Assembly: GCA_024234575.1 (NCBI GenBank)
Contig: JACKOB010000002.1
Location: 434,001-498,000, forward strand
DNA length: 64,000 nt
Reading direction: 5' to 3'
Source of the DNA: Hahellaceae bacterium
GTDB taxonomy: Bacteria > Pseudomonadota > Gammaproteobacteria > Pseudomonadales > Oleiphilaceae
This document shows positions 46,652 through 57,987 of this stretch, one piece after another (position 1 is the first letter of the stretch; each line of letters begins with the position of its first letter). Made by a program: the position numbers and the translations under genes. The notes beneath the pieces were generated by a model. That model did not search any database, was not told the origin of the DNA, and saw only the letters and a list, made by a program, of their open reading frames with translations.

Positions 46652-46828
46652 GCGGAGTAATCGTCTTTTTTAAAGAAAAGTATCGATATAAAGCAGCCCA
46701 AATAGATTTAATAACTATCACTAAGGCGGAAGAAGCCATTCTTTCGCCGCAACCTACCATTCCCTTCTATACTTACCCCAAACAAATCCTCACTTACCAA
46801 GCCACAAACGCATAACAGGCAAACAACT

Positions 46829-48667
46829 TTGGCAACCGTCACTGAAAAAAGACGATATATCCTGCTCGCAACGCTGGTGGTAACCGGCCTGTTGTTGACG
46901 CTTTATTATGGCAAGAAATACGCGACCCAGAGTGCCCACCACGACCTAGAGCTGGCCACCAAATACGAGCTGAACCGCCATGCAAATTTTTTAGATACGC
47001 TGCTACAAAAATACGAGTCGGTACCGCATTTGCTGTCGATCAACCGACGATTGGTTGGCTTTCTTTCTGATAAGGGTAACAAGGCACTTGCGCAACAGGT
47101 GAATGAGTTTTTAGAAACGGTGAACAATATCAGCAAGTCGTCGGATATCTATTTGCTTGATCCTGAGGGTAACACGATCGCCGCCAGTAACTGGAACCTG
47201 CCGTCGTCTTTTATTGGGCGAAATTTTGCTTTTCGACCATATTTTAAAACGGCGATGCTGAGCCGCCAGGGGCGTTATTTTGCCATTGGTACTACGTCGA
47301 AAAAGCGCGGCTATTACTTTTCATCACCCCTTACTGATGACGATGAAATTCTGGGAGTGATTGTTCTAAAAATTGACTTGGACGAGGTGGAGCAATCCTG
47401 GTCGAGCCCTTGGAGTCGCAACCCTTTTGAGGTGATTATCAGCGATGAGTACGGCGTTATTTTTATGAGTACGCAGGCGCGTTGGCGCTTCAAAACGCTG
47501 GCCCCCCTGTCTTCAGAAAGCTTAGCGACGCTGGCAGCGCACCGGCGTTACGATGGCGTTGATCTGTTACCACTGCAAATTAGCTCGCAGTTTATTTACG
47601 ATGATCCACAACAGCTAACGCGCATTGTTGATATTCCCGCCGCCAACGGGAAGACAGAGCGATACTTTTCACAACGTATTACCATGCCGCAAGCAGGCTG
47701 GGACGTGCAGATTCTTTCACCTCAGTATGCCGTTAGCGAGGCGATTAACATTTTGCTTATCGCCATCGGGGCGACCTATCTGGTAATTGTGCTGGCAGGG
47801 CTTTATATCTTTGAACGACGCAAGAATGAGAAGAAACTGCTCGCCGCCCGTGATGCGCTGGAAAGCCGTGTACACGAGCGAACGCAGGATTTAAGCGAAT
47901 CTAACCTGCGGCTACGAAAAGAAATTATCGAAAGAGAAAAAACCGAGCGTGCACTGCATCAAACCCAGGATGAGCTCATTCAAACGGCAAAATTAGCGGT
48001 ATTAGGCCAGTTGTCGGCGGGCATTAACCATGAATTAAGCCAACCACTAACCGCGATTAAAACCTTTGCCCGCAATGCCGAGGCATTTTACGAGCGCGGC
48101 AATCATAGTATCGTTAAAGACAACCTGCAGGAAATTAGTGAACTGACCGAGCATATGGCGAAAATCATCGCCCAGTACAAAATATTTGCTCGTAAAACCG
48201 AAGGGCACCTTCGCGATACCGACATTACCCAGGCCATTAAGGCGGCATTGCATTTATTGGATGCCACCCTGCGCACGCAAAAAATTAACGCCCATATCAC
48301 AGGAATCGATAACCCCGTAATCATTCAAGGCGACATCGTCTGGCTTGAACAAGTGCTCGTCAACCTTTTAAGTAATGCCGTACAGGCGATGCAGGCCGAG
48401 CCCGAAAAGAAAATCGACATCTCGCTGCAAATGAAACCTGCGACAATTGAATTAAGCATTCGTGATTGGGGAACGGGCATAAGCGCGGAGTCTTTACCCA
48501 AGTTATTTGAGCCATTTTATACCACCAAAGACATCAGTGAAGGCTTGGGCCTTGGTTTGTCCATTTCACAGCAGATTATGGAAATGATGAAAGGCTCTTT
48601 GCAAGCGCGCAATCATCCTGAAAAGGGTGCTATCTTTACAATGATATTCCCACACGAACAGAACTGA
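46829..48667 (+). CDS. dctB: C4-dicarboxylate sensor histidine kinase DctB
   Basis: 612 residues: an N-terminal transmembrane helix (YILLATLVVTGLLLTLYYG), a large periplasmic double-PAS (dCache) domain (about 45-300), a second helix (LLIAIGATYLVIVLAGLYI), a coiled coil (RVHERTQDLSESNLRLRKEI) and the kinase core. The H-box is SAGINHELSQPLTAIKTF; HATPase motifs DWGTGISAESLPK and GLGLGLSISQQIM follow. The start appears to be TTG at 46829; no ATG exists before the first helix. It senses C4-dicarboxylates and phosphorylates DctD, 7 bp downstream. Confidence 0.93.
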   Translation: MATVTEKRRYILLATLVVTGLLLTLYYGKKYATQSAHHDLELATKYELNRHANFLDTLLQKYESVPHLLSINRRLVGFLSDKGNKALAQQVNEFLETVNNISKSSDIYLLDPEGNTIAASNWNLPSSFIGRNFAFRPYFKTAMLSRQGRYFAIGTTSKKRGYYFSSPLTDDDEILGVIVLKIDLDEVEQSWSSPWSRNPFEVIISDEYGVIFMSTQARWRFKTLAPLSSESLATLAAHRRYDGVDLLPLQISSQFIYDDPQQLTRIVDIPAANGKTERYFSQRITMPQAGWDVQILSPQYAVSEAINILLIAIGATYLVIVLAGLYIFERRKNEKKLLAARDALESRVHERTQDLSESNLRLRKEIIEREKTERALHQTQDELIQTAKLAVLGQLSAGINHELSQPLTAIKTFARNAEAFYERGNHSIVKDNLQEISELTEHMAKIIAQYKIFARKTEGHLRDTDITQAIKAALHLLDATLRTQKINAHITGIDNPVIIQGDIVWLEQVLVNLLSNAVQAMQAEPEKKIDISLQMKPATIELSIRDWGTGISAESLPKLFEPFYTTKDISEGLGLGLSISQQIMEMMKGSLQARNHPEKGAIFTMIFPHEQN

Positions 48668-48674
48668 GACCGGC

Positions 48675-50069
48675 ATGGAAAAAACCAAAAGCCCGCCCCC
48701 CATTACCGCCTGGTTTGTTGACGACGAAAGCAGCCTGCGCAAATCCGTGGCCCAGTCTTTTATGCTGGCAGATGTCGCACTAAATACAGCTGCAGCAGCG
48801 GCTGAACTCTTGCCAGACATTACTGCCAGCTTTGCAGGCGTGATCATTACGGACATCAATATGCCGGGCATGTCCGGCTTAGAGTTTTTTAACAAAATCA
48901 AAGAGATCGACCCGGATATTCCCGTAATATTGGTGACAGGCCATGGCGACATCAGCATGGCGGTGGAGGCTATTCGTCATGGCGCTTATGACTTTATCGA
49001 AAAGCCATTCTCCGTCGATGAGCTGGTAGATATTACGCGTCGGGCGATGGAAAAACGCAGCCTGACCCTCGAAAATCGTCAGCTTCGCCAGGACTTAGCG
49101 GATCAGGATGCACCTGGGCCTAGAATTCTTGGTAAAACAGCCGCCACCCAGCGACTACGAGCAACGCTTAAAACCATTTTGGAAACCCCTGCCGACATAT
49201 TGCTACAGGGCGAAACTGGCGTGGGTAAAGAGCTGGTATCCCGCTATCTTCACGAACAAAGCCATTGCCGCCATGGTAACTTTGTCGCTATCAACTGCGG
49301 TGCTGTGCCAGAAAACCTGATCGAAAGCGAACTTTTCGGGCATGAATCCGGGGCTTTTACCGGGGCAGATAAACTACGAATCGGGAAGTTCGAACATGCT
49401 AACGGTGGCACGCTGTTTCTTGATGAAATAGAAAGTATGCCCATGACGCTGCAAGTAAAAATTCTGCGCGTGCTGGAAGAACGTCAGGTCGAAAGACTTG
49501 GCTCGAATAAATTAGTCCCCCTCAACATTCGTATCATTGCAGCCACCAAGGTTGATTTAAAAGCCCTGGCCGATGCAGGCGAGTTCAGGCAAGATTTATA
49601 TTATCGCCTCAACGTTGTCTCGGTGATGATTCCTCCCCTGCGCGAACGTATCGAAGATGTACCATTATTGTTCGAACACTTTGCGCTGATTGCCTCGGCC
49701 AGATACCAACGTGAAATTATTCCGCTAAGCCCAGCCCGACGGCTAGAACTAATGCAGCATCAGTGGCCGGGTAATGTGCGAGAGCTGCGCAATATGGCCG
49801 AGCGCTACGTCATCATGGGGGAAGAAAACACTTTCGATTTGGCAGAGACAAATTATAACGACGAACTACAGGGGCGACTGACTTTGCCTGAGAAAGTAGA
49901 GATGTTCGAGCGCTCGCTTATCGAAACATCGCTTGCCCGTTGCCAGGGCAATATAAAAGAAGTCATGGTCGAACTGGGGCTACCGCGCAAGACACTGTAC
50001 GATAAGCTGAAAAAATACAGCCTTAGCCGTAACCACTTTCTAAATGGTGAAATGGGGGCTGGGTCATGA
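48675..50069 (+). CDS. dctD: Sigma-54-dependent response regulator DctD
   Basis: 464 residues: a receiver domain (phospho-Asp in [10 protein letters not shown]), an AAA+ domain with Walker A (GETGVGKE), the sigma-54 contact loop GAFTGA and Walker B (LFLDEIESM), and a C-terminal Fis-type HTH ([23 protein letters not shown]). It activates sigma-54 promoters for dicarboxylate transport. The probable target, dctPQM, lies ~12 kb away behind two matching palindromes. Its stop overlaps the next gene (ATGA). Confidence 0.95.
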   Translation: MEKTKSPPPITAWFVDDESSLRKSVAQSFMLADVALNTAAAAAELLPDITASFAGVIITDINMPGMSGLEFFNKIKEIDPDIPVILVTGHGDISMAVEAIRHGAYDFIEKPFSVDELVDITRRAMEKRSLTLENRQLRQDLADQDAPGPRILGKTAATQRLRATLKTILETPADILLQGETGVGKELVSRYLHEQSHCRHGNFVAINCGAVPENLIESELFGHESGAFTGADKLRIGKFEHANGGTLFLDEIESMPMTLQVKILRVLEERQVERLGSNKLVPLNIRIIAATKVDLKALADAGEFRQDLYYRLNVVSVMIPPLRERIEDVPLLFEHFALIASARYQREIIPLSPARRLELMQHQWPGNVRELRNMAERYVIMGEENTFDLAETNYNDELQGRLTLPEKVEMFERSLIETSLARCQGNIKEVMVELGLPRKTLYDKLKKYSLSRNHFLNGEMGAGS

Positions 50070-50857
50070 GCATTTTTCTTCATCTGCAACGATTTTCTCA
50101 ACTCCCTGGTTTACTGGCACTTATTGCGTTGCTTCTGTCTACGGGCTGCACCAACTTGCACAAACAAACAGAAGCACCCGCAGACACATCACCCTTGTTA
50201 CCATTCACGACTATATCCGCTTTAGAAAGCCCCGCAACAGAGCAAGTGCACAGACAATGGCAGGTATTCTGCTTTCGCATGCCCTTCAACGCCGAAACTG
50301 GCCCACGCTGGTCGCTCGACACATTATTGGCAGATAGCATCATTGCACCGGCAATCTATCAGCAAGGCAACGCCCTCCCTCTCTGGCGCATTCATCGTCG
50401 GGCGGCCGATGATTCTGCCGGGCACCAGGTCCGGTTTATCGCCTACGCCGACGAAATCACGTTAAAACAGATTGAATCGACACTACTTGATAATCCACTA
50501 CTTAGCGAGCTAATGAGTGCAGGCTATGTAGATCGAGTGATTGCCTCTTGTGGCCCCAAAGATACGGCGGCAGAGCTAGAGGCCACCAGTGACCCCAACT
50601 GGAGCATCGACATGCAACGTGCCTGGCCTTACTTTGCCATGGGCGTGAGTGCGACCTGGCTGAAACTCATCGAACAGAAACGCAACACTTATGAAACAGA
50701 GCCCGCAACCTTGGACGAGCTGATAACCCGCTACGATGAGATTCATGAAAGTGTGACTCTCACCTGGGAAAAAGAAGGCCAGCATGCATTTTTGCATCAT
50801 TTAAATGCCTTGTTTGGCTATCAGCCACTTTTTGTTCAAAAATACCTGCGCTTCTGA
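50066..50857 (+). CDS. Lipoprotein of unknown function coupled to dctD
   Basis: 263 residues with a lipoprotein signal (LLSTG-C near residue 28). The mature region has no recognised domain; it has a conserved-looking LPLWRIHRRAADD and a Trp- and Tyr-rich C-terminal half. It overlaps dctD by 4 bp, so it is translationally coupled to it, suggesting that it assists dicarboxylate sensing at the envelope, which is inference. ATG at 50066 is the only upstream start fitting the signal peptide. Confidence 0.75.
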   Translation: MSIFLHLQRFSQLPGLLALIALLLSTGCTNLHKQTEAPADTSPLLPFTTISALESPATEQVHRQWQVFCFRMPFNAETGPRWSLDTLLADSIIAPAIYQQGNALPLWRIHRRAADDSAGHQVRFIAYADEITLKQIESTLLDNPLLSELMSAGYVDRVIASCGPKDTAAELEATSDPNWSIDMQRAWPYFAMGVSATWLKLIEQKRNTYETEPATLDELITRYDEIHESVTLTWEKEGQHAFLHHLNALFGYQPLFVQKYLRF

Positions 50858-50916
50858 TAACGTCTGCTACTCAAAATTCATGACGCCACCATCAAGGCCC
50901 ATCAGCAGGAGAAATT

Positions 50917-51369
50917 ATGCAAATCTGGGTTGACGCCGATGCCTGTCCGATAGTTATCAAAGAAATACTCTGTCGGGCTGCCACTAAACGTCAGATTTTA
51001 ACGACTTTTGTGGCGAACCAGCCGATCAAAACACCGCCTTCACCGTTTTTGAAGTCCGTGCAGGTCAGTGCAGGCTTTGACGTGGCCGATAACTTCATCG
51101 TGCAGCAAACCCAACCGGATGATGTAATTATTACCGCTGATATTCCTCTGGCCGCCGAGCTGGTCGAAAAGAAGGGACATGTGATTACTCCACGGGGACA
51201 AAAACTCACGCCTGACAATATCAAACAGCGTTTATCTATGCGTAACTTTATGGAAGAAATGCGTTCTGCAGGGCAAGTGACCGGCGGGCCGCCGCCGTTA
51301 AACCAAACCGATCGCATGGCCTTTGCTAATGCACTGGATGCGCTGTTAACCCAACTCAGCAAAAAGTAG
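50917..51369 (+). CDS. YaiI/YqxD family protein (DUF188)
   Basis: 150 residues, close to the family length. Signature segments [36 protein letters not shown] and [23 protein letters not shown] are complete. The fold is PIN-like, with acids at DADACP and TADIPL; a nuclease function has been suggested but not proven. It precedes the LysE-type gene by 5 bp. Confidence 0.92.
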   Translation: MQIWVDADACPIVIKEILCRAATKRQILTTFVANQPIKTPPSPFLKSVQVSAGFDVADNFIVQQTQPDDVIITADIPLAAELVEKKGHVITPRGQKLTPDNIKQRLSMRNFMEEMRSAGQVTGGPPPLNQTDRMAFANALDALLTQLSKK

Positions 51370-51374
51370 TTAAC

Positions 51375-51995
51375 ATGACTCTGGCCGTACTTAGCGTGTT
51401 TATCCCCACCTTCTTTTTCGTCTCGATAACGCCGGGCATGTGTATGACACTGGCGCTAACGATGGGCATGAGTATCGGTGTGCGCAGATCACTATGGATG
51501 ATGGCAGGAGAATTGATTGGCGTCGGTTTGGTGGCCACCTCTTCAGCTATTGGCGTGGCGGCGATCATGCTCAAGTACCCTTCGCTTTTTTTGTTGCTCA
51601 AATACGGTGGCGGTGCTTATCTGGGGTATCTTGGCATTCAGCTTTGGCTGTCTCGGGGCAAAATGGCATTCTCAGAGACCCAAACCGCTACCCAGGACAG
51701 TAGCCGTTATTCACTCGCCTCCCAAGGCTTTATTACCGCAATCGCCAACCCCAAAGGCTGGGCATTTTTTATTGCCTTGCTGCCACCTTTTATCAACTAC
51801 GAACAGGCTATCGCACCGCAACTGGTCGTGCTCATCACCATGATTCTCAGTATCGAATTCCTCTGCCTGCTGATCTATGCCGGGGGAGGTAAAACCCTGA
51901 GAAAAATGCTGATGAAAGGCGGCAATGTCAGAATCATTAACCGCATCGCTGGCACACTGATGATTGGCGTGGGTATTTGGCTAGCGACAGGGTAA
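51375..51995 (+). CDS. LysE/RhtB-family amino acid exporter
   Basis: 206 residues with about six transmembrane segments and the RhtB start SITPGMCMTLALTMGMSIGV, followed by GGGAYLGYLGIQLWLSRG and ANPKGWAFFIALLPPFI. It is probably a homoserine/threonine/cysteine or related amino-acid exporter. It differs from the argO-type gene at 7473. Possibly co-transcribed with the DUF188 gene. Confidence 0.88.
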   Translation: MTLAVLSVFIPTFFFVSITPGMCMTLALTMGMSIGVRRSLWMMAGELIGVGLVATSSAIGVAAIMLKYPSLFLLLKYGGGAYLGYLGIQLWLSRGKMAFSETQTATQDSSRYSLASQGFITAIANPKGWAFFIALLPPFINYEQAIAPQLVVLITMILSIEFLCLLIYAGGGKTLRKMLMKGGNVRIINRIAGTLMIGVGIWLATG

Positions 51996-52036
51996 AGGGC
52001 TAAGCTAGTAAGTAAAGATTCTTCGAGACTACGTAG

Positions 52037-52237
52037 ATGAAAACAAGCACCCCCTGCATACGCAACTGCTGTCTGGATTTCGATGATATCTGTATGGGGT
52101 GTTTTCGCTCGCTGGAAGAAATCAAAACCTGGAGCAAGCTAAGCGAACCCGAGCGCAAGCGTCTGATGGAGATATTACCCGAAAGAAAACGCCAACGAGA
52201 GAAATTTAATTTAAATCAGCCGCCAGCAGAAAAATGA
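52037..52237 (+). CDS. DUF1289 small Cys-rich protein
   Basis: 66 residues with the family pattern PCIRNCCLDFDDICMGCFRSL and a W-x-K segment. The conserved cysteines probably bind zinc or iron-sulphur. Function unknown. It stands 42 bp after the exporter gene and faces the chemoreceptor gene convergently; the 53-bp gap between them has no clear terminator. Confidence 0.9.
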   Translation: MKTSTPCIRNCCLDFDDICMGCFRSLEEIKTWSKLSEPERKRLMEILPERKRQREKFNLNQPPAEK

Positions 52238-52290
52238 CCCAAACAGAACTCTAACGTCTAAGATTAGGTCTGAACTAGTCCAGATTAAGA

Positions 52291-53916
52291 TCAACCTTTA
52301 TCTTTTTCATTAAACTGATTAGCCATTTTTAGTAGAACTTTGGCGTTATGAGCCAAGGCATTCATACTCGATATCGTCGATTCAGAGCCTTTAGCGGTGG
52401 TCATCGAAACGTCTTGTACCTGAACGAGGCTCTTCGATATTTCTTCCGACACCGCCGATTGCTGCTCCATCGCCGCAGCAATTTGAGTCGCCATATCGCT
52501 CATCCGGTCAGTGGTTGCAGAGATATCAGACATATACTTACCGCTCTGGGCGGCCTTAGCCACGCACTCTTCCACCACCTCACAGCTTTCATTCATGAGC
52601 TGAACGGCGCTACTCGATACCTTCTGCAGACTCGTAATAATCGAATTTATTTCTGAAGTGGAATCTTGAGTTTTACCCGCCAGGCTTCGCACTTCATCTG
52701 CAACCACAGCAAAACCGCGCCCTTGCTCACCTGCTCGCGCCGCCTCAATCGCGGCATTCAATGCTAGCAAATTGGTTTGCTCGGCGATGCTCTTTATCAC
52801 ATCCAACATTGTTTCAATTTTTTCTGCATCCTTTGCCAATTGTTTGATCGTTATGGCGGTATTGCTAATTTTGTCAGAAACTTGGTTGATAGATTCAATC
52901 GTGGTTTTGACCGCATCAGAGCCCTTTGTTGCCAGCTCTTTGGCAACGCCAGTTTCAGTTGCAGTCATTTCTGTTTTCTCAGCCACCTCTTTAGATGTCG
53001 CTGACATTTCTTCAACTGCAGCAGTAACCATTTCTATCTCCTGCTGTTGGTCCATCACCCCTTTATGGCTTTGGTTCGCTAAAGTCGTTGTCGCTTTCAG
53101 CTCTTTTTCGACTTGACCAGCTTGATTGTCCAGCTCTTTCATCATTATCTGCAAGGAGTTAAAGAACTGGTCTAACTCGTTAGAAATCTCAGCGATCTCA
53201 TCCCTACCTGGATTGTTGAATCTGTAACTAAGACTGGCGGTGCCGGTATTGAAAGTGCGAATAATTTTCTTGAATCGGCCCAAAGGTGACAACACCAACC
53301 ATTGCATAGCAATCGCAGTCGAAATCAAAAAAATCAAAAGAAGGGAAAATATTAATATCGCCTGAGTAACGCTTCCATCACTGACATCCTGCAAAGAAGA
53401 TAGACTAAGCTTTTGCTGCTGCGCGATAAGCAGAGATAGCGAATCAACTTTGCCGTGTATTTCTTGGGCCACCTTATCAAAACCTGACATATACTTATTA
53501 CCGACGGCTGGCCCGTCATCAATATAAGCTTTAGCCATTGTCTTCCCATCTTTATAGTAATTTGCAAACAGTTCCTTCACCTTTGCCAACTCGCCTGAAA
53601 GATCAGGGTTGAGTTTCTCCAGCTGCACTAGATTTTCATTAAAACTTACTGCGTGTTTATCGGCCAACTGAAATCCATCGTTCAGCCCATCTTGTCCTCT
53701 CGTCGCGCTGATATCTGTCAGCCACTGCTGTACCTGAACAACATCCATTTCTAATTCATGAAAGGCCGTCATGCTGGGTAATGTTTGGTTAATGAGTGCT
53801 GTGGTCGTTGACTGTGTTTTGGACGCATGATCAAAACTCGCGAATGTTTCCGCGACAATTACAACTAAAAACAAAAGAGCTAAAGCAATCAGCTTTTGTT
53901 TTATGGTAGCCAACAT
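52291..53916 (-). CDS. Methyl-accepting chemotaxis protein with periplasmic four-helix sensor
   Basis: 541 residues: a first transmembrane helix ([21 protein letters not shown]), a ~150-residue helical periplasmic domain (4HB_MCP type), a second helix ([20 protein letters not shown]), HAMP and the cytoplasmic methylation and signalling helices. The hairpin tip is [20 protein letters not shown]. There is no NWETF-type pentapeptide. The ligand is unknown. Confidence 0.93.
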   Translation of the reverse strand: MLATIKQKLIALALLFLVVIVAETFASFDHASKTQSTTTALINQTLPSMTAFHELEMDVVQVQQWLTDISATRGQDGLNDGFQLADKHAVSFNENLVQLEKLNPDLSGELAKVKELFANYYKDGKTMAKAYIDDGPAVGNKYMSGFDKVAQEIHGKVDSLSLLIAQQQKLSLSSLQDVSDGSVTQAILIFSLLLIFLISTAIAMQWLVLSPLGRFKKIIRTFNTGTASLSYRFNNPGRDEIAEISNELDQFFNSLQIMMKELDNQAGQVEKELKATTTLANQSHKGVMDQQQEIEMVTAAVEEMSATSKEVAEKTEMTATETGVAKELATKGSDAVKTTIESINQVSDKISNTAITIKQLAKDAEKIETMLDVIKSIAEQTNLLALNAAIEAARAGEQGRGFAVVADEVRSLAGKTQDSTSEINSIITSLQKVSSSAVQLMNESCEVVEECVAKAAQSGKYMSDISATTDRMSDMATQIAAAMEQQSAVSEEISKSLVQVQDVSMTTAKGSESTISSMNALAHNAKVLLKMANQFNEKDKG

Positions 53917-54408
53917 ACAATCTCCTCACCCAGATATTTGTGCTAAACCGGCTTTTAACAAATATTTCGTCTCGTTCTCTGAACAGTCGAATTGATCTGA
54001 AACGCCCTACCTATTAAGTTTAGTCTATTTATGCACTATTACCCTGGAAAACGTCGGACGACGCCAAATAATGAGAGCTATAAGTAAAATCAGTCCACCG
54101 CAAATCAAACATATCAAACCAGATTCGCCTTCTGTATTGCTTATGAGAACCATAAATAATTACAGGATGGTGTGCTCTTCAATATTGGTCACTCATTAAA
54201 TATCTTTTTGCGTGAATAGTTTATACAGAGCAAGAATAGCCGCACGACATTTGCTGATAAACACATCTGCCCGCCAGCAAGTCAATATAACCCTAAACGA
54301 CTTCTTTAAGCTCAGTGAAGAATAGTCTCTGGCACATCTATATCGAATGAACTTTACTTAGAACAAGAAATCTTTATTCGTAATATTTATAGATTGAGGC
54401 AAAATTGT
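53917..54408. other. AT-rich intergenic region
   Basis: 492 bp between the chemoreceptor and cyclase genes, which are divergent. A 42-residue minus-strand ORF (54025-54153) with a single membrane segment (CLICGGLILLIALIIWRR) is present but has no ribosome binding site, so it is not given as a gene. GAGG (54396-54399) serves the cyclase. Confidence 0.5.
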
Positions 54409-55686
54409 TTGGAGAACATCGACAAAGCCAGTGCAACCCTTAAAAGCCCTGATGAAATAGGCGAAAGCGCGAAAGAAATTCTTTCTAAACGGCGTTTTTT
54501 TATCTCATTTGAAGGCGCACTGGCCGAGTTATTTTGTAAATATGCGCTGGCAAGAAACCGGATTATTAACACGTACTATCCGTTTTTGGGTGCGTTAGGG
54601 CTGCTTTTATTTATCTTCGCCGATCGGCTCATCTTGCCGCAAATCGCTGATGAAATTATTAAGATCCGCTTAATTGGTGCGGTTTTTATTATATTTTTAG
54701 TTTTTGCGTTCGCGAAGTCATCAAGCACAAACGCGCTTCGTACCTATCGCTCGCATCAGCTCGGCCTGTGTATTGGCACACTGATGATTCACTTTATTTT
54801 GCTCAGAATAGGCGTTATCGCCGCCAGCCAGGGCGAGTACCATTACCAGAACGGCACCACCATTGCGGTAATTTTTTTGTGTAATGTGCTGCGGGTTGAT
54901 TTTAGGTACATTCTGCCGACGGTGTTAATCATGTGGATAAGCCATATCTATGTCACATCGGAACTTCTTAATGCCGGTGAATCCCAAATTATCGAGCAAC
55001 TTTTTATTTACTCGCTTATCGCCTTTATCTCCTGCCTCGTCAATGCGAGGATGGAGCACGAAGTAAGAAAAACATTCTTACAAGGTATCGTGTTAAGTGC
55101 CGAGCAAGAACAACTTGAACAAGCAAAGAATCGGCTGCAGCAGCTATCCATATCAGACGAGCTTACCGGGTTGTTTAATCGCAGAGGTTTTAGTCAGTTT
55201 TTTTCACAAAAATGGTCACATGCCATTCGCTATCAAACCCCGCTAACCATGCTGATGATTGATATCGACTACTTTAAACAGTACAACGACAATTTAGGCC
55301 ATCCTGAAGGTGACGAAGCGCTTCGCCAGGTAGCAAATATACTTCATCACCGCGCGCGGCGGCCAGATGACCTCTGTGCCAGATGGGGCGGGGAAGAGTT
55401 TGTCATGCTGTTACCACAAACAAATATAGAGGCTGGCAGGCAATTGGCAGAAAACCTGCGTAACTTAATATGGTGTGAGAATATTTTTCACCCCCGCGGT
55501 ATAGAAAACCGATTAACCATCAGCATCGGTATTGCCACCCTCACACCAAAACCCGACGACACGATGACCCAGTTTTTGGAGCAGGCGGATAAAGCCTTAT
55601 ACAAGGCAAAGGCGGCGGGTAGAAATTGCATCAGCGCAAATGCTCAAGAAGATCTCGAACATGCAGGCAGTACGAAACCTAACTAA
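54409..55686 (+). CDS. Diguanylate cyclase with multi-helix membrane sensor
   Basis: TTG at 54409 is chosen because GAGG lies 9 nt upstream; TTG at 54394 is the alternative. The 425-residue protein has five to six transmembrane helices (about 45-215), a coiled coil (EQEQLEQAKNRLQQLSISD) and a GGDEF domain. The active-site motif is RWGGEEFVMLL and the inhibitory-site RxxD is not evident. SISDELTGLFNRRGF is a normal domain start. It should make cyclic di-GMP in response to an unknown membrane signal. Confidence 0.9.
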   Translation: MENIDKASATLKSPDEIGESAKEILSKRRFFISFEGALAELFCKYALARNRIINTYYPFLGALGLLLFIFADRLILPQIADEIIKIRLIGAVFIIFLVFAFAKSSSTNALRTYRSHQLGLCIGTLMIHFILLRIGVIAASQGEYHYQNGTTIAVIFLCNVLRVDFRYILPTVLIMWISHIYVTSELLNAGESQIIEQLFIYSLIAFISCLVNARMEHEVRKTFLQGIVLSAEQEQLEQAKNRLQQLSISDELTGLFNRRGFSQFFSQKWSHAIRYQTPLTMLMIDIDYFKQYNDNLGHPEGDEALRQVANILHHRARRPDDLCARWGGEEFVMLLPQTNIEAGRQLAENLRNLIWCENIFHPRGIENRLTISIGIATLTPKPDDTMTQFLEQADKALYKAKAAGRNCISANAQEDLEHAGSTKPN

Positions 55687-55807
55687 CTAATAACGCCAAC
55701 AACACCGTCTATTTCAATGCATTTGGACAATGCCCCACGACTGCCCCCCTAAACCGTCAAACGCGTAAACTGAGGCCGAGCTATCGAAGAAAGACCATTA
55801 TTAATCG

Positions 55808-56149
55808 CTACTTTAAAAAAATACTGCCATCGCTGGTCTGCCTATAAATGCTATAGGGCAATAACAGCGTATCGAATATCCCTGAGGCCGCCATGTCGGT
55901 TAAAAGAAACGGCACAGTATCGGTGAAAGGTGAGCGTGTATGAACCGGGCCTGGCCGGGCATGCAGAGAGCAAAAATCGTAAAAAACACCACTATAAATG
56001 CGCGCCATTGAGTCGCACTTGGTCTCTATTCTTTTCATATCTGCTTTAACGGATGAGTCGCCATAAAATGTACTGTTTAAGGTTCCGCATCCCCCTACAA
56101 GCATTAACAACAGTAATACGAGTACCGTTCGATATTGCATTTGCATCAT
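55808..56149 (-). CDS. YceK/YidQ family lipoprotein
   Basis: 113 residues with a lipoprotein signal (LVGG-C near residue 21). The family pattern CGTLNSTFYGD, then YSGVFYDFC and SGIFDTLLLPYSIYRQ, is complete. Function is unknown. It faces the cyclase gene. Confidence 0.87.
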   Translation of the reverse strand: MMQMQYRTVLVLLLLMLVGGCGTLNSTFYGDSSVKADMKRIETKCDSMARIYSGVFYDFCSLHARPGPVHTRSPFTDTVPFLLTDMAASGIFDTLLLPYSIYRQTSDGSIFLK

Positions 56150-56210
56150 CCCTGCCTCACGTAGTTACTAAACAAACTGCCATGTCTTAACAGCGTTTGA
56201 ATGTAACGAT

Positions 56211-56242
56211 ATCACCCGAAACTTTCAATGGTTTCAGGTGAT
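56211..56242. terminator. Hairpin after the chemoreceptor gene, possible terminator
   Basis: ATCACCCGAAAC (56211-56222) pairs with GTTTCAGGTGAT (56231-56242) with one mismatch. It follows the end of the PAS-containing chemoreceptor on the minus strand. The T tract is weak. Confidence 0.5.
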
Positions 56243-56263
56243 AAGGGATTGATAAAACCGGCT

Positions 56264-57838
56264 TCAATAACGTAAAAATTGCACTACCAGTTTCTGCTGT
56301 CGTTTGGCCTGATCATCAAACACTTTCGCTAAATCCATAGCGCGCTCGGTATTGTGCACGGCATCATCTGCCTGATTGCTGATATTGCTGATGTTCTTAC
56401 TGATCTCAGCAGCAACGCAGCTTTGCTCTTCGGCAGCGCTGGCGATTTGTATGCTCATATCCGCTATCGAATGTACGGCATCAGAAATCCGCTTCAGTGA
56501 ATCCGTTGTCTGAGTAATGCTTTCGACGCTTTCTGTGGCGGTTTCTCTACTGCTGTTCATGGCCGCCACCGCTTTTTTGGTGCCTGACTGTAACAAACCA
56601 ATCATTTCTTCTATTTCTTCGGTGGATGACTGCGTCCGCTGCGCCAGTGTACGTACTTCGTCTGCAACCACCGCAAACCCCCGCCCTTGCTCACCAGCTC
56701 TCGCCGCCTCGATGGCGGCGTTAAGGGCGAGTAAGTTTGTCTGTTCGGCAATCGACTTAATCACATCCAGTACCGAGCCAATATTCTCACTGCGCTGGGC
56801 CAGATCGGTAATAATCTCTGTGGTTTTACCTAATTCACGGGTTAATGATTCGTTGGCTGTAATGGCCTTTTTCGCTACGGATTGGCTTTCAATAGACAGC
56901 TTTTGTGCCCGTTCTGCCTCGTTTGATGAGGTCTCACAATTTTGCGCCACCTCTTGAAAAGAACAACTCATCTCTTCAATGGCCGAAGCCAGCTGATGAA
57001 TCTCTGCTTGCTGACCGTGCGCCCCATCGGTGGTTTTCTTTATTAATTTATTGGTCTCACCGGCGACAGAGCCAATTTGTTCGCTGGAGTCTTTAATCCG
57101 TCCGACAATTCCCCGTAATTCAGAACGAGCCATTTTTACTGCCAGCTCAATTTGTGCCACCTCATCTCTTGAGCCGGTATAAATTGACTTCATCAACGGG
57201 TTATCGACAACAGTATGCGCCCAGTCCGACAATGATTTAAGGCGCCGCTTTACCAGCATAGAGATGATGCCTGTGGTGACAGCTATTGATACCATCAAAG
57301 CGATAACGGCATTGAGACCACCGCCTTGCCAGAGCATATAACCAAACATCGGCATAATACCTAACACCGCACCCAAAACCAGCGTTAGCCAAAATGGTAC
57401 TGACGGGCGCTTAAGCGCATCTGGTACTTTGCCTTCACTGATCGACGCATAAGCCTGCTCGGCACGTTTAACATGCTCTCTGTCTGGCGTAAAACGTACC
57501 GACTGAAATTCAACAATCTTTTCGCCGTCTTTAATAGGTGTAACGTAAGCATCTACCCAGTAGTGATTGCCACTCTTACAACGATTTTTTACCGGCCCCA
57601 GCCAGGCTTTGCCACTTTTTATCGTCTCCCACAGATTCTCGAACGCTGCCTGCGGCATTTCAGGATGGCGAACCGTATTATGATTTTTATGTAGCAACTC
57701 GTCAGGTGAAAACTCGGCCAAGTCACAAAAATCACGATTAACGTAAGTAACGCTACCCTTCAAATCCGTGGTAGAAAGTATATTTAAATCAATCGGGTAA
57801 GTTTTTTCTATGCCGCTAATGGGCAAATTTTTCTTCAT
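56264..57838 (-). CDS. PAS-domain methyl-accepting chemotaxis protein (Aer-like)
   Basis: 524 residues: an N-terminal PAS domain (about 18-130, [37 protein letters not shown]) without a preceding membrane segment. Two adjacent hydrophobic helices follow ([20 protein letters not shown] and [15 protein letters not shown]), then the signalling domain with [20 protein letters not shown]. This plan is that of Aer-type redox/energy taxis receptors. A FAD-binding PAS is plausible, based on the family. Confidence 0.92.
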   Translation of the reverse strand: MKKNLPISGIEKTYPIDLNILSTTDLKGSVTYVNRDFCDLAEFSPDELLHKNHNTVRHPEMPQAAFENLWETIKSGKAWLGPVKNRCKSGNHYWVDAYVTPIKDGEKIVEFQSVRFTPDREHVKRAEQAYASISEGKVPDALKRPSVPFWLTLVLGAVLGIMPMFGYMLWQGGGLNAVIALMVSIAVTTGIISMLVKRRLKSLSDWAHTVVDNPLMKSIYTGSRDEVAQIELAVKMARSELRGIVGRIKDSSEQIGSVAGETNKLIKKTTDGAHGQQAEIHQLASAIEEMSCSFQEVAQNCETSSNEAERAQKLSIESQSVAKKAITANESLTRELGKTTEIITDLAQRSENIGSVLDVIKSIAEQTNLLALNAAIEAARAGEQGRGFAVVADEVRTLAQRTQSSTEEIEEMIGLLQSGTKKAVAAMNSSRETATESVESITQTTDSLKRISDAVHSIADMSIQIASAAEEQSCVAAEISKNISNISNQADDAVHNTERAMDLAKVFDDQAKRQQKLVVQFLRY

Positions 57839-57987
57839 GTAAAGGCATCCAGTGACAACAGCAACAACTGATTTCTATCAAATTTGAGCCCATTAAAAAC
57901 ATCGGTGCGATGTAACCCGTGGCTTGTTTTACTTAATAAAAAGGTTTATTGCACCAGTATAGATCACTTTGAATATTTCGCTAGATT

